A stretch of 17,969 bases of DNA from Puniceicoccales bacterium (GCA_031281635.1 JAITFC010000093.1:1-17969), one strand, 5' to 3'. Positions 1 to 8,019 are shown, counted from the first letter of the stretch. Notes: generated from the sequence alone by a model not told the origin. Program-made: numbers and translations.

Positions 1-572
1 CTATGTTTATGCCAAGCAAGGACATATTGAATCAGTCCCAGCGGCAGGCTTGTAATCAAATTTGCTGCGCTATGGGTGGACGCGTGGCGGAGGAGTTAAT
101 ATTTGGAGAAATTTCCACAGGTGCATCCGGCGATATCAAGGCAGCCACACAGCTTGCCCGTCGCATGGTCTGTGACTGGGGGATGAGCGATTTGGGGCCC
201 ATCGCTTTCGGAGAAAATGCCGATCACATTTTTCTTGGACGAGAAATCACACGGAGCCAGAACTATAGCGAACGAACCGCACAGTACATCGACGATGCAA
301 TCGTCAATTTGGTCAAGAAGGAGTACCAGCGGGCGCAGAAAATCCTCAAAGAAAAGCGCTCCATTCTAGAGGCGGTTGCCGACGCGCTGCTCACCCACGA
401 AACTCTCGAAGGAGAGGTCATTTACGAGGCCATAAAGCGCGGAGATGGGTCGCCTATCCAGGTGCAGTCCGCCGTCGCAGCTGGTGGGAGTTCGGATGGA
501 GGCGTCGCAGGTGGTGCAACGGATGATCAGACACCGTCTGACGGGAAAAAGCGGAAGGGTCGCACCAAATAA
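1..572 (+). CDS. ftsH: ATP-dependent zinc metalloprotease FtsH, C-terminal part (5' end outside window)
   Basis: FtsH is a membrane-anchored AAA+ protease that degrades misfolded and short-lived membrane and cytosolic proteins. Only the last 190 or so residues are here: the frame is open to the left edge, so the transmembrane, AAA and HExxH parts lie upstream of the window. The visible part matches the M41 peptidase domain: GGRVAEELIFG, then STGASGDIKAAT, whose Asp corresponds to the third zinc ligand of the family, then ARRMVCDWGMSDLGP. A helical segment with the usual late ALLTHETLEGEVIYEA pattern follows. The last 40 residues are a low-complexity Gly/Ser/Ala tail ending in KKRKGRTK, as is common for FtsH C-termini. 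The next gene starts 230 bases downstream. The identification is very secure. Confidence 0.96.
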   Translation, partial: MFMPSKDILNQSQRQACNQICCAMGGRVAEELIFGEISTGASGDIKAATQLARRMVCDWGMSDLGPIAFGENADHIFLGREITRSQNYSERTAQYIDDAIVNLVKKEYQRAQKILKEKRSILEAVADALLTHETLEGEVIYEAIKRGDGSPIQVQSAVAAGGSSDGGVAGGATDDQTPSDGKKRKGRTK

Positions 573-802
573 AGTATTCTGATGAAGGATGTTATATACT
601 GCTCCCATTAGTATCATCGCCCTTGCTGTTACCGGAGTGATAAATTTCGGAACACCTCTGCCAGGGCGAAAAACTATGCGCAAAAGCGAAACTTCGTCCT
701 CTGCTAAATCTCGATTTATCAGCCTTCCCCAAAAATCTAGCTTTTCGGTGATTTTTTTAAGAAAATGCACGACATTTGGCAAAAAATCTCTAAGCTTTTT
801 CC

Positions 803-2773
803 GTGCGCATCGGTTTTTGGCGATCTCTCTTGTTCCTTCTACAACTTTCGACTCCGCTCGTGGGCCGCAATTGCAATGCTATTTGGGGAGATAAATCCTT
901 TGCGCAGAAGATATATTCGAAAAATAATCACTATGCTCCCAATGTCATCTCGACGCTTCCTGAAATTCCGCAGGACCAATCGTCCGTTCCCATTGCCATG
1001 GAGGATGTATCTGTGGTGCAGATGGATAGCCGCGAAGAATTTCGTACGCGATCATTGGGCGCAGTCGACGACAGTTGGCGGATCAATGTGACGACGCAGG
1101 AGACGAAGCGCCAAAATAGGGCGGAAGAAAGTGCCGTCGAGAGAAAGTTACACAGTATCATCATTCCAAAAATTTGCCTGCGTGACGTGCCTCTCCAGGA
1201 TGCAGTGGATTTGCTCGCGGAATTATCGGAAAAATTTGACGCGGAGGAGGACGTGAGTTTGCGGGGCATTAGTATTGCTCTATTGGATCAACCGCCACCG
1301 GGAAGCCGTGTGCATATTACGTTGCGCAATAGCACTTTGGGAAATGTCTTACGGCTGCTTACGCAATCTGTCGGTTTCGACTATGACATCGCCGATGACA
1401 CCGTCGTCCTGAGCTCGGCGGAAAAAAATGGCGAACGGTTGCAGACGCAAACTTTTCCCATCGGGCGGGCTGCGGTGTTGCGCATGACGAATTTACGGCA
1501 GCCTGGGACGCAGCACGTGCGTCATCACGTGGATGGCGAGCAGATGGCGCGAGAAGAGCGGCTTCTTCGGGAATTTTTTCAAAATGCAGGTGTTGATTTT
1601 CAACGACTTAGCGGTTCAGGACTGGCTTTCGACGGTAGCAGCCTCATCGTCACGCAAACACCACGCAATCTCAAACGCATCTCAATGATCCTCCAACGCT
1701 ACGAATGCGCCAAGCAAGTCACGATCGAAACGAAATTTGTCGAAGTTCAGCAGAGTGTCTTGGAGGAGTTGCAGTTACGCTGGTCCATTGCCAATCGCCA
1801 TGGGCGAACCGGTACCGGGCAAGATAGCCGCGATAATGTGCGTTCGCTGGCTCAGGCATTTTCGCCGCAAAGTGGTTCCACTGGAGAGGGTAGCATCGTC
1901 CTTGCCGCCGGGCTTGATGGAGGTTCTCCGGGTTCGCGCGGAATTATTCCCTTCGCCAACCAGCCGCCGTCCATGCCGAACGGTGTCAACCTTGCCTATG
2001 AAAGTGTTCCTCTCGTTGATGCCATGGGAGTCATTGGAGGGACGCAAATTGGTGCGGTACTTCGTGCACTGGAACAACATGCCGGTTCCGACCTCATGAG
2101 TGCGCCAAAGGTGACTGTGCTCTCGGGGAAAACTGCAGAAATCGTTGTTGCGCAAGAATTTCGCTACCCAGAGGAATACGACGCCATTCAGTCTTCCGTG
2201 GGCAACGGTTCCTCGACAAACGCATCCACGTCAGCTGGCGTAACTATCACAGCCGGAACACCTCGAAATTTCAAAACGCGCAACATCGGCGTTGAAATGA
2301 CCGTCACTCCCATAGTCGAAGAAGATGACCGAATCAGCTTGCAGTTGGCGCCCATGGTGACTGAATTTGAAGGCTTTGTGGAATATGGCGGCTCTTCCAT
2401 CGCCGTTTCCGGAGGGGCGACCGTCACCGTTCCGTCAGGCTTTTTTCAGCCCATCTTTTCCACGCGCCGCATTCAGACGGAAGTGACCATCGATGACGGT
2501 GCGACAGTGGTGATGGGTGGCCTCACGCGTGAGGAAGTCAAGGAAGTCAGGGATAAAATTCCACTGCTCGGCGACCTGCCATTATTTGGTAAACTCTTCC
2601 GCTCGAGCGGGAAAACATCTCAAAAACGCAATTTACTCATTTTCGTTACGGCCAAGTTGGTCAAGCCCTGCGAATTATTGGAAGTGGACGGCGAAATTGT
2701 CCGCGAGTCGCAGAATAATCGCGAAATCTTGGAAAATCGCACAAAGAGACATCGCACTTCCGCGCTTCAGTGA
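803..2773 (+). CDS. Secretin family outer-membrane protein (GspD/PilQ-like), no pilus or secretion partners nearby
   Basis: Secretins form the outer-membrane gate of type II/III secretion and type IV pilus machines. The 656-residue product starts at a GTG and has a plausible signal peptide (residues 1-26, hydrophobic LLFLLQL core). Residues 120-205 resemble a secretin/TonB short N-terminal domain (LRDVPLQDAVDLLAELS, then VHITLRNSTLGNVLRLL). A second N-type domain at about 250-300 ends in VTQTPRNLKRISMILQRYE. The secretin start signature VTIETKFVEVQ is at about 306-317. The conserved C-terminal core runs from about 415 to 620: APKVTVLSGKTAEI, TRRIQTEVTIDDGATVVMGG, and IPLLGDLPLFGKLF at 586-599, then LLIFVTAKLV. 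The family is certain but the machine is not: no ATPase, inner-membrane or pilin genes are present. Verrucomicrobia are known to carry such secretins with pilus-like operons. The start is uncertain because no strong ribosome binding site precedes it. Confidence 0.9.
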   Translation: MRIGFWRSLLFLLQLSTPLVGRNCNAIWGDKSFAQKIYSKNNHYAPNVISTLPEIPQDQSSVPIAMEDVSVVQMDSREEFRTRSLGAVDDSWRINVTTQETKRQNRAEESAVERKLHSIIIPKICLRDVPLQDAVDLLAELSEKFDAEEDVSLRGISIALLDQPPPGSRVHITLRNSTLGNVLRLLTQSVGFDYDIADDTVVLSSAEKNGERLQTQTFPIGRAAVLRMTNLRQPGTQHVRHHVDGEQMAREERLLREFFQNAGVDFQRLSGSGLAFDGSSLIVTQTPRNLKRISMILQRYECAKQVTIETKFVEVQQSVLEELQLRWSIANRHGRTGTGQDSRDNVRSLAQAFSPQSGSTGEGSIVLAAGLDGGSPGSRGIIPFANQPPSMPNGVNLAYESVPLVDAMGVIGGTQIGAVLRALEQHAGSDLMSAPKVTVLSGKTAEIVVAQEFRYPEEYDAIQSSVGNGSSTNASTSAGVTITAGTPRNFKTRNIGVEMTVTPIVEEDDRISLQLAPMVTEFEGFVEYGGSSIAVSGGATVTVPSGFFQPIFSTRRIQTEVTIDDGATVVMGGLTREEVKEVRDKIPLLGDLPLFGKLFRSSGKTSQKRNLLIFVTAKLVKPCELLEVDGEIVRESQNNREILENRTKRHRTSALQ

Positions 2774-2940
2774 ATTGACTGTGGAATTTCTCCCAAAAGC
2801 CTAAAAAATAATCGTCAACGCGTTCCGGGAGCCAATTTTATGAATCTAAAAAAAATAACAACCGATAAAAAAAGATTAAGAAAATTTTATGAATTTTAAA
2901 ATCTTGTGCGCCGTATGATTCATTGGATAATGCGCACGTG

Positions 2941-3837
2941 ATGCGTGCAAAATTACCTGGAGTTGTTCGAGAAATTTTTCCTTACAAGAGTCGCTTCATT
3001 CGGCTTACAAGCGGCGCGCGACTGCACTACATCGATGAAGGAGAAAACAATTTAACTCTTTTCCTGCACGATATTCCCTTCTGGTCCTTCTACTTCCGGC
3101 GACTCGTCGACAATTTGCGCAACCACTTTCGCTGTCTTGCCCCGGACTACATCGGCTTCGGTTTGTCCGACAAGCCGCCCAATGCCGATTACTCGTTGCA
3201 CAGCATGACGAATGATGCGATCGAGCTGCTAACGCAGTTGAAGGTGGGCAAATTCAATCTCGTTTTGCACGGTTGGGGGGCTGTTCCCGGGATGGTCATA
3301 GCAACGCGCTGGCCAGAGCGGACGAACCGCATCGTCATACTTAACGGAAGTTGTTTCCCGGAGAACGGCGGACCTTTCGCGCCTAACCCTTTCCTTGGGG
3401 GGTTTTTCGGCACGTGGCTGGTGAACTGTATGAATACTCCAATCCGACGAGCCGCATTGAGTACCGGATGCGACGCCCCATCCTACGCTGGGTATTTATT
3501 TCCTTATCGCAGTTGGTCTTCGCGCATGCCGACGCGAATTTTTTTTGAAAATCTTCCCAACTACGGAGAAGGCGGCAGCGAAGAGCAGTGGTTGCGGGCA
3601 ATTGCCGAGAAAATTTTCATTCTTTCCCACAAAAAGATTGCCATGTTTTGGGGCACGCGCGATAAGGTGTTCTCCGAAGACGTGTTGGAAAAGTGGAAAA
3701 AGGAATTCGAGGAAATGAAAGTGACGGAGTTCCACGGCGGTGGGCATCATACTTTGGAGGAGGAATTTGATACCGTTTCCGGTCCCATACGGCACTTGCT
3801 GGCCGGGGGCATAGAGGCAAAAATTCCTACACTGTAG
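2941..3837 (+). CDS. Alpha/beta hydrolase of the haloalkane dehalogenase/OleB type, catalytic nucleophile missing
   Basis: The 298-residue product aligns throughout with haloalkane-dehalogenase-like hydrolases, best by eye with OleB-type proteins: LHYIDEG at 28-34, APDYIGFGLSDKP at 67-79, RWPERTNRIVILN at 123-135, a cap region with FPYRSW, FWGTRDKVF at 236-244 and GGGHHTLEE at 266-274. The expected acid (D241) and base (H269) are present. The nucleophile elbow, normally HDWGG, reads HGWGA, so Gly111 (GGT, 3271-3273) replaces the Asp. The HGNP motif reads HDIP, so its Asn is also lost. The protein may therefore be inactive as a dehalogenase or esterase, or have another role. I chose ATG 2941. 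In-frame TTG 2923 and GTG 2938 lie upstream but would add residues the family lacks. truA follows after 23 bases and is probably co-transcribed. Confidence 0.82.
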   Translation: MRAKLPGVVREIFPYKSRFIRLTSGARLHYIDEGENNLTLFLHDIPFWSFYFRRLVDNLRNHFRCLAPDYIGFGLSDKPPNADYSLHSMTNDAIELLTQLKVGKFNLVLHGWGAVPGMVIATRWPERTNRIVILNGSCFPENGGPFAPNPFLGGFFGTWLVNCMNTPIRRAALSTGCDAPSYAGYLFPYRSWSSRMPTRIFFENLPNYGEGGSEEQWLRAIAEKIFILSHKKIAMFWGTRDKVFSEDVLEKWKKEFEEMKVTEFHGGGHHTLEEEFDTVSGPIRHLLAGGIEAKIPTL

Positions 3838-3860
3838 CGGCTTTCTCTGCGAAAAGTTTC

Positions 3861-4634
3861 ATGGAAAATGTGCAGCGTTGGTGTGGGACGTGTTCCTACG
3901 ATGGGACGGATTTTTGCGGTTGGCAAAGTCAAAGCAACGGCAATGCCATTCAAGATTTCCTGGAACGTCGTCTGGCACAAATCTTTCGGAGGCGTGTGCC
4001 AGCGGTTGGATCCGGACGGACGGATGCGGGAGTGCATGCTCTGGCACAAATATTTCATTTCGATGCGACCGGGTGGAACCACGGCCAAAAGGAACTCTTA
4101 CGCGCGCTGCAATGCGGACTACCGCGAACGATTCGTGTCTGGGACGTGCGGACAGTTGACGCCGATTTCCATGCCAGATTTTCTTCCACAGGAAAACGTT
4201 ACACCTATTTTTTCCAACGGGGGTTCACGGACCCTTTCCATTGCCGTTTCCGTTGGCACACGGGAAATGCGCCATTAGATGACGTTGCCATGGACGCGGC
4301 TGCCCGATTATTTTTGGGGTCCCATGATTTTCGCGCTTTTGCCAACTTGCGAAGGGATGGAACGGATGGAAATTCTGTCAAAACATTAACTCGCAGCGAA
4401 ATCGTGCGCAGAGACGACTGCTATGTCTATGCCACGGAGGGAAATGGATATCTCTACCGAATGGTGCGCCGCATTGTGGGTACTATTGTGGAAGTTGGAC
4501 GTGGAAAAATTTTAATTGGCGATGTCGTAGAACGACTTGCAACACCGGACGTCAAGTATGTGCATACGCCGTCCGCTGCGCCCGCCGCAGGATTGTTTTT
4601 GGAAAAGGTTTTTTTCGGGCAGAAAAATCTCTGA
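3861..4634 (+). CDS. truA: tRNA pseudouridine(38-40) synthase TruA
   Basis: TruA converts uridines 38-40 in the anticodon stem-loop of many tRNAs to pseudouridine. The product is 257 residues, the usual family length. The N-terminal SYDGTDFCGWQSQ matches the TruA YDGTxFxGWQ pattern. The catalytic Asp is D55 in SGRTDAGVHA. Further signatures are FHARFSSTGKRYTYF, LFLGSHDFRAFAN and the C-terminal GNGYLYRMVRRIVGTIVEVGRGK. The ATG start gives a compact N-terminus in register with the family. The gene lies 23 bases after the hydrolase gene and 79 bases before the folate gene. No clear terminator was seen between them. Confidence 0.96.
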   Translation: MENVQRWCGTCSYDGTDFCGWQSQSNGNAIQDFLERRLAQIFRRRVPAVGSGRTDAGVHALAQIFHFDATGWNHGQKELLRALQCGLPRTIRVWDVRTVDADFHARFSSTGKRYTYFFQRGFTDPFHCRFRWHTGNAPLDDVAMDAAARLFLGSHDFRAFANLRRDGTDGNSVKTLTRSEIVRRDDCYVYATEGNGYLYRMVRRIVGTIVEVGRGKILIGDVVERLATPDVKYVHTPSAAPAAGLFLEKVFFGQKNL

Positions 4635-4713
4635 AATTTCCCCCGATTAGTTCTGAAAATTTTGCAACGGGTCTATTGACATTGGACACCGCGAATGTCA
4701 CTTTCGCGCAGAT

Positions 4714-5577
4714 ATGGACAAAATGACCTTTGCTGTGGACCCGATGGCATCTCTACGTTTGGGGAGTGTTTGCGGCAAAATTTGTATTACAAACCTTTGC
4801 TGCCGTGGAATATGTGGTATTTACGAGGAGGAGCAACGCGAATCCCAGGAGCTGGTGCTGGATGCGAAGGTTGCCTACGATTGTTCCGAGTGCATTGCCA
4901 GCGATTCCATCTCCTGTTCCGTTGATTATGCGGTCGTAGCCCGTGAGGCCCAAGATTTTGTGGCAAAACACTCCTTCAATCTGCTGGAAAGTTTTGTTGC
5001 CGCACTCTGCGATCACCTTCTGCGCAAATTCCCTCGCATGAAACGCTTATCCCTATGCATGCGCAAACATCCGCGATCTTGGCCGGACGGTCGCACGGAA
5101 TTTTCCGCATCACTGTCGAAATCGCGATCTTTGGCCATTCTTGGACTGGGGAGCAATTTGGGAGATCGCGCCGCATTGCTGTCGGATGCGGAGCGGCGTA
5201 TCCGACAACTGCTTGACGTTAAAGTGCTTCGCACATCTGCTACTCACCACACAGCCCCACTAATATGTGAAAAACAGCCAGCATTTCTTAATCGTTCACT
5301 GCTCTTGGAAACTATTTTGAACCCGTTGGAGTTACTCATGGCTACGCAATGCATTGAAAATGATCTCGGTCGTATCCGTCCGGGAAACTATGGTCCGCGG
5401 ACAATGGACATTGATCTATTGCTTTTTGAGGGAGTCCGCAGTGCCAGTAAAGCGCTGACATTGCCTCATCCGCAGCTATCTCGGAGGAGGTTTTGGCTGG
5501 AGGAATTGGAAGAGCTTGGCCTGTACTTGGAAGCCAAGGATGAGTCTGTGTGGTTACAGGAATGCCGGGCAGTTTGA
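4714..5577 (+). CDS. folK: Bifunctional dihydroneopterin aldolase / HPPK (FolB-FolK fusion)
   Basis: This predicted fusion carries two consecutive steps of folate synthesis: FolB cleaves 7,8-dihydroneopterin to 6-hydroxymethyl-dihydropterin, and FolK pyrophosphorylates that product. Residues 21-121 fit FolB: KICITNLCCRGICGIYEEEQ with the conserved Glu, then VDYAVVAREAQ with the active-site Tyr (Y72), NLLESF with Glu92, and the terminal MRKHPRSW with Lys118. Residues 140-270 fit FolK: LGLGSNLGDR at 143-152, AFLNRSLLLET, and GNYGPRTMDIDLLLFE with the two magnesium-binding Asp residues D232 and D234. A short linker (about 122-139) joins them. The total of 287 residues equals one copy of each domain. 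The first 20 residues are not conserved, so a later ATG (4723 or 4744) is possible. No folP or folE is in the window. Confidence 0.9.
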   Translation: MDKMTFAVDPMASLRLGSVCGKICITNLCCRGICGIYEEEQRESQELVLDAKVAYDCSECIASDSISCSVDYAVVAREAQDFVAKHSFNLLESFVAALCDHLLRKFPRMKRLSLCMRKHPRSWPDGRTEFSASLSKSRSLAILGLGSNLGDRAALLSDAERRIRQLLDVKVLRTSATHHTAPLICEKQPAFLNRSLLLETILNPLELLMATQCIENDLGRIRPGNYGPRTMDIDLLLFEGVRSASKALTLPHPQLSRRRFWLEELEELGLYLEAKDESVWLQECRAV

Positions 5578-5606
5578 TTGCAGACCACACATACCGCAAA
5601 CTTTTA

Positions 5607-6278
5607 TTAGGTTCGGTTTGCGTATGCTTCAACCACATTCAATGCTCCCCAAATGACAAAGCCAATGAGCATGACGAGGAGTGCCCCTATTATCGGGTCA
5701 CCACCAGAGACTGCCGTGAAGAATGTGAGTAATCCGGCTATGAGAGCTGTCAGTCCACCTTCCAAGAAGAGTTTGATCATTTTTTTCCACAATGAGTTTC
5801 CCGCCTTCTGCGTTTGCTTGTAAGTCTGTCGCCACTGGCATCCAGTTATGTCCATTCGGTAAATTACCATTGAATACGCCACACCCAACAGGGAACACAC
5901 ACATTTCTCAAACAAGTCCGGATTGTTTTCTCTTACTAAGATAGTGCACGGTTGATTGTTGTTCATAAAAACTATCACAACAATAGTGCTCATGTCAATG
6001 CCATCCCATTCCGTAAGGCGGCCATCGCAAAACATCATCGGAGTTGCAGCTTGTATGTCTGGATTGTTTAGAACGCGGTCAGCATTACCATCTGACATCC
6101 CCATATTGGTGAGCAATGCTTTGCGGGTGTCCCGGTTGAAGCTAGTGGTGCCACCTCCACCTTGCGCACTTACGCCAATTCCCGGGGAACTGGGCTGAGG
6201 AGGCTGTACGGGCGCAACAGCAGAAGGGGGAGGGGCAGACAAATCGGAATTACCAGAATTTACTCTTTGCACTAACAT
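5607..6278 (-). CDS. Unknown protein with proline-rich N-terminus and C-terminal two-helix membrane hairpin
   Basis: I do not recognise this 223-residue protein. From ATG 6278, residues 15-33 form a Pro/Ala/Ser-rich stretch, followed by a Gly run at 40-43. The central part (45-165) is mixed and includes a hydrophobic stretch, STIVVIVFM (98-105), and a Cys pair (CVC, 126-128). The C-terminus holds two strongly hydrophobic helices (about 169-190 and 195-217) separated by SGGD, a tight hairpin of the kind that inserts into membranes. There is no N-terminal signal peptide. An in-frame GTG at 6326 would add 16 residues but overlaps a 14-base palindrome and seems less likely. The gene is convergent with folBK (29-base gap) and divergent from the RelE-like gene. 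Its residue composition, rich in Asn, Gln and Met, differs from the Arg/Glu-rich housekeeping neighbours. Confidence 0.65.
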   Translation of the reverse strand: MLVQRVNSGNSDLSAPPPSAVAPVQPPQPSSPGIGVSAQGGGGTTSFNRDTRKALLTNMGMSDGNADRVLNNPDIQAATPMMFCDGRLTEWDGIDMSTIVVIVFMNNNQPCTILVRENNPDLFEKCVCSLLGVAYSMVIYRMDITGCQWRQTYKQTQKAGNSLWKKMIKLFLEGGLTALIAGLLTFFTAVSGGDPIIGALLVMLIGFVIWGALNVVEAYANRT

Positions 6279-6512
6279 TATATCTATTTTAGCAGGAAAG
6301 TTCCCGTTGAAAAAGCTTTTTCTCACTAAAATTTTTCAAAAATTAGAAATTCGCCCAATGCAATCCTTTGGACAATATTTTGTGCCTTTAGCACCTTCAC
6401 ACATTTGCTTCGCGGGATGGTTTTAGCCATTTAGTTTCACAATTTTTGCCGCAGAAAAATTTTGAGGGAATCAAAGACTTTACTTCTCCGAAAATCTCCC
6501 TAGGGTGCCACC

Positions 6513-6902
6513 GTGCAGGTAAATTTCAGTGAGCGAAGTATGGCCGAAATTCGCCGACTGGGGCCAGAAGAGCAGGTCCAGATAATCGGGATTTTGGGGG
6601 ATTTGCGCGCGGATCAATTCCGTGACAGTGCAGATCCAGAACGCTTTGGGAAATTGCGTCGGGGGAAAAAAACACTCTACCGTGTGCGCATCGGCGATTT
6701 GCGCTTTTATTTCGAATTTACGGATGATGGCGTCACATGCAGGCACATTCTCCAAAAGCACTCGTTCGAAGATTTTTGCTTTCGCTGTGGGTTTTCGGCA
6801 TCCGACGACGGTCGCGCGGAGAATGGGGACCATCTGTGGCGATTTCTTGAGGAGCGGGACGATAAACATGATGGACACAATAGCGAAGAATCAGAATTAT
6901 GA
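6513..6902 (+). CDS. RelE/ParE-like small protein overlapping dnaX
   Basis: The 129-residue product has a RelE-fold pattern in its first 85 residues: an N-terminal FSERSMAEIRRL helix, a second helix, then GKLRRGKKTLYRVRIGDLRFYFEF, which matches the Arg-rich beta strands of RelE/ParE toxins. The C-terminal 40 residues (after HILQKHSFEDFCFR) are an extension not typical of short toxins. The start is GTG 6513; a TAG codon four codons upstream blocks extension, and ATG 6540 is an alternative. No antitoxin gene lies next to it. Its 3' end overlaps dnaX by 35 bases, suggesting translational coupling. From memory, similar genes precede dnaX in related Verrucomicrobia. Whether it is an active toxin or a domesticated family member cannot be read from the sequence. 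Confidence 0.7.
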   Translation: MQVNFSERSMAEIRRLGPEEQVQIIGILGDLRADQFRDSADPERFGKLRRGKKTLYRVRIGDLRFYFEFTDDGVTCRHILQKHSFEDFCFRCGFSASDDGRAENGDHLWRFLEERDDKHDGHNSEESEL

Positions 6903-7950
6903 GGTGATGGCGCGGCGTTGGCGGCCGAAAGCATTGGATGATGTTGTCGGTCAGGAACATGTGCTGCAAACTCTCAGAAATGCGCTTAAGTCGGGGCGCA
7001 TCGCCCATGCCTATCTCTTCGTTGGTCCGCGCGGAACAGGCAAGACGACGATGGCACGCTTACTGGCCATGGCACTCAATTGCTCCAATGGACCTGCCTC
7101 GAAATTTGATTGCGATGAGCCGATTTGCCGAGATATCTGGCGCGGAGAAGATTTGGATGTGATGGAAATTGACGGCGCATCGCACAATTCTGTCGAAGAG
7201 GTACGGGAATTAAGAGAGAGTTGCATCTACGCGCCCACAAGAGGCCGCTACCGCATTTACATTTTGGATGAGGTGCACATGCTGAGTAATGCCGCGTTTA
7301 ATGCGCTTTTAAAAGTGATTGAAGAGCCGCCGACCCATGTGAAATTTATTTTTGCAACGACGGAGGTGGCCAAAGTCCCCCCTACAATCCTCTCCCGCTG
7401 TCAATGCTTCCATTTTCGTCCCATTTCCACCGATTTAATTGCGAAAAAATTGGCACAAATCGCTGAGACGGAAGGAATTGTCGCCGAAAAAAATGCTCTA
7501 GTAGCCATCGGACGTCTCGCCCGTGGAAGCATGCGAGATGCGCAAACGTCTTTCGAACAGCTGCTCACCTATTTCGGGAAAACTTTGCGCGAAGATGATG
7601 TGCTGGAGATGTATGGTTTGCCCAAGGATTCGGAAATTGCAGAATTAGAACTGGCACTGCTCGCCAGGGATTCCGAATGCGCGCTCGCTATCGCCGAACG
7701 TTGGAATGATGCTGGAATTGACCTCAGCGGTGCATTGCAAAACTTGCAAGAAGTTTTACACAAAAGACTTATCGCCGAATCTCAAGACCGCAGCACACTC
7801 CACGCCCTGCTGCAAACGTTGCAACGCTGGGGGCAAATACTCCCCTATTCCTCGTCCGAGCGAGCTGATTTTGCCGTAGCTCTCCTCGAAGCCATCGAAA
7901 ATAGCCGCTGCCGCCCCATTTCCGCAATTTTGAAGCAATTGCACAGATAA
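6868..7950 (+). CDS. dnaX: DNA polymerase III clamp-loader subunit DnaX (gamma-length)
   Basis: DnaX is the ATPase of the clamp loader that places the beta sliding clamp on primed DNA. The N-terminus has the family signature MARRWRPKALDDVVGQEHV. Walker A is GPRGTGKTT (53-61), Walker B is LDEVHML (133-139), and sensor region TILSRCQ is at 173-179. The zinc module is reduced: Cys72, Cys82 and Cys87 remain rather than the usual four. At 360 residues it covers the AAA+ region and collar but lacks the C-terminal tau extension that in E. coli binds polymerase and helicase. I chose ATG 6868 because GAGGAGCGGG precedes it at a suitable distance and because the signature begins soon after. The frame stays open upstream to 6622, but that stretch is the shadow of the RelE-like gene. 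Confidence 0.95.
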   Translation: MMDTIAKNQNYEVMARRWRPKALDDVVGQEHVLQTLRNALKSGRIAHAYLFVGPRGTGKTTMARLLAMALNCSNGPASKFDCDEPICRDIWRGEDLDVMEIDGASHNSVEEVRELRESCIYAPTRGRYRIYILDEVHMLSNAAFNALLKVIEEPPTHVKFIFATTEVAKVPPTILSRCQCFHFRPISTDLIAKKLAQIAETEGIVAEKNALVAIGRLARGSMRDAQTSFEQLLTYFGKTLREDDVLEMYGLPKDSEIAELELALLARDSECALAIAERWNDAGIDLSGALQNLQEVLHKRLIAESQDRSTLHALLQTLQRWGQILPYSSSERADFAVALLEAIENSRCRPISAILKQLHR

Positions 7951-8019
7951 GGCTCAAATGAACGCTGTTGGTAAGTGCCGCAGTCCCTGCCCACTAGCCC
8001 TGCCCAAGGAAAAAGTTTA

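Noticed and set aside
731..758. AAAAATC/GATTTTT inverted repeat followed by a T run, as an ftsH terminator.
   Set aside because: The stem is almost all A-T with a 12-base loop and lies 160 bases after the stop codon; too weak to call.
366..894. Open frames on both strands across the end of ftsH and the gap before the secretin (minus 366-782, plus 589-894).
   Set aside because: They overlap ftsH or the secretin extensively, show no family motif, and look like shadow frames.
4676..4704. TTGACA at 4676-4681 as a -35 box for folBK.
   Set aside because: No acceptable -10 box lies at 16-18 bases; the correctly spaced sequence is CACTTT.
6309..6322. GAAAAAGCTTTTTC palindrome upstream of the unknown membrane protein.
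   Set aside because: It is a perfect palindrome without a loop in AT-rich sequence, common by chance; no link to a regulator.
7487..7493. Run of seven A bases in dnaX as a programmed frameshift site like that of E. coli.
   Set aside because: After a -1 shift there is no nearby stop to give a short gamma form, there is no obvious stem-loop, and the zero-frame product is already gamma-length.
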